Part shown: one piece after another, positions 63,702 to 64,000 of the stretch
How positions within the stretch are numbered: position 1 is the stretch's first letter
How the letters are laid out: the number at the start of each line of letters is the position of its first letter
Assembly (NCBI RefSeq): GCF_006970445.1
Contig: NZ_CP033877.1
Location: forward strand, 3,356,750-3,420,749
Length of the DNA stretch: 64,000 bases
Direction of reading: 5' to 3'
DNA from: Stenotrophomonas maltophilia
GTDB taxonomy: Bacteria; Pseudomonadota; Gammaproteobacteria; Xanthomonadales; Xanthomonadaceae
The notes under the pieces: generated by a model
What the model saw: only the letters and a program-made list of their open reading frames with translations
Database searches by the model: none
Told to the model about the DNA's origin: nothing
Translations under genes and position numbers: made by a program

Positions 63702-64000
63702 CCCGCTGCCCCATCGACCTGGCGCTGCACAGCGGCCAGACCCTGACCCTGCCGGAAGAAACCGCCAACCACCTGGTGCGGGTGATGCGCCTGCGCGAGG
63801 GGGACACCTGCGTGCTGTTCAACGGCGACGGCTACGACTACAGCGCGACGCTGACCGTGGCCGGCAAGCGCGAGGTCCAGGTCCGCATTGACGCGGTGGA
63901 GGCCGTCGGCAACGAATCGCCGCTGGCGATCACCCTGCTGCAGGGCATCGCCCGCGGCGAGAAGATGGACCTGATCCTGCAGAAGGCCACCGAGCTGGGT
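63692..64000 (+). CDS. rsmE: RsmE, 16S rRNA m3U1498 methyltransferase (cut by window edge)
   Basis: First 103 codons of a SPOUT methyltransferase: MRVTRCPIDLALHSGQTLTL, ETANHLVRVMRLREGD (PUA-like N-terminal domain), then LLQGIARGEKMDLILQKATE, the conserved entry to the catalytic domain. The start overlaps the bioA end by 10 nt, suggesting an operon. The remaining ~140 residues are beyond the window. Confidence 0.93.
   Translation, partial: MRVTRCPIDLALHSGQTLTLPEETANHLVRVMRLREGDTCVLFNGDGYDYSATLTVAGKREVQVRIDAVEAVGNESPLAITLLQGIARGEKMDLILQKATELG

Noticed and set aside
1..64000. CRISPR array, tRNA, rRNA, prophage or integron
   Set aside because: No regularly spaced repeats with unique spacers, no tRNA cloverleaf I could recognise, and no phage or integrase genes.

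Overview
The window is high-GC chromosomal DNA of a gammaproteobacterium in Xanthomonadaceae, most likely the Stenotrophomonas maltophilia complex. Three things point there: GTAG-headed palindromes of the SMAG type in many intergenic gaps, a chromosomal AAC(6')-I aminoglycoside acetyltransferase next to pdxH, and the overall gene content. I see no prophage, IS transposase, CRISPR array, rRNA or tRNA. Almost all of it reads as core chromosome, with one type II toxin-antitoxin pair and several families of structured repeats as the accessory layer.

Layout. 1-8.2 kb: the methylcitrate (propionate) cluster. prpB-prpC-acnD-parD-parE-prpF run leftward from a sigma-54 type promoter; prpR is divergent, with TGAAACA repeats between. 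8.3-15.8 kb: a DoxX membrane protein, the pdxH-aac(6') pair, a glycerate-kinase-like P-loop kinase, dodecin, aroK-aroB, a small WGR-like protein, hemE and an MdtD-like exporter. 16.3-23.4 kb: two tandem hybrid sensor kinases of identical length (1180 aa). 23.6-25.4 kb: a YceI / cytochrome b561 / YceI operon. 25.5-28.3 kb: a glutaredoxin-like protein, sdaA and a secreted alpha/beta hydrolase. 28.3-31.9 kb: metX-metB-hom with 4-nt overlaps behind a SAM-I riboswitch. 32.0-41.2 kb: an M23 peptidase, prfC, trhA, an AsmA-family protein, a CBS protein, gtrB-like glycosyltransferase, mtgA and hslO. 41.3-45.4 kb: an unrecognised exported protein and a large TonB-dependent receptor. 45.5-50.2 kb: a TetR regulator divergent from an alpha/beta hydrolase-fadE operon, then a DUF4442 protein. 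50.7-57 kb: DUF1304, an NTP/NDP transporter-like protein, a serine beta-lactamase-like hydrolase, an SDR/LysR divergent pair and a lysine-rich histone-H1-like protein. 57.5-64 kb: gcvH, gcvT, an Mpo1-like protein, nudE-cysQ-mazG-ynfA, and bioA-rsmE (cut by the edge).

Regulation visible in the sequence: a GG-N10-GC sigma-54 promoter before prpB, a canonical S-box leader before metX, two ATAC-N6-GTAT palindromes between tetR and its divergent operon (one over the start codon of a probably leaderless gene), and a palindrome just before parD.

The most unusual signal is a family of six large hairpins (about 92-104 bp) in three inverted pairs. All three pairs sit between convergent genes (mdtD-like/HK1, asmA-like/CBS, DUF4442/DUF1304). 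Every copy has a 52-nt core with an almost invariant 5' half, a covarying inner stem around the loop CATCCATG, and outer arms of 20-26 bp that pair within a copy but differ completely between copies.
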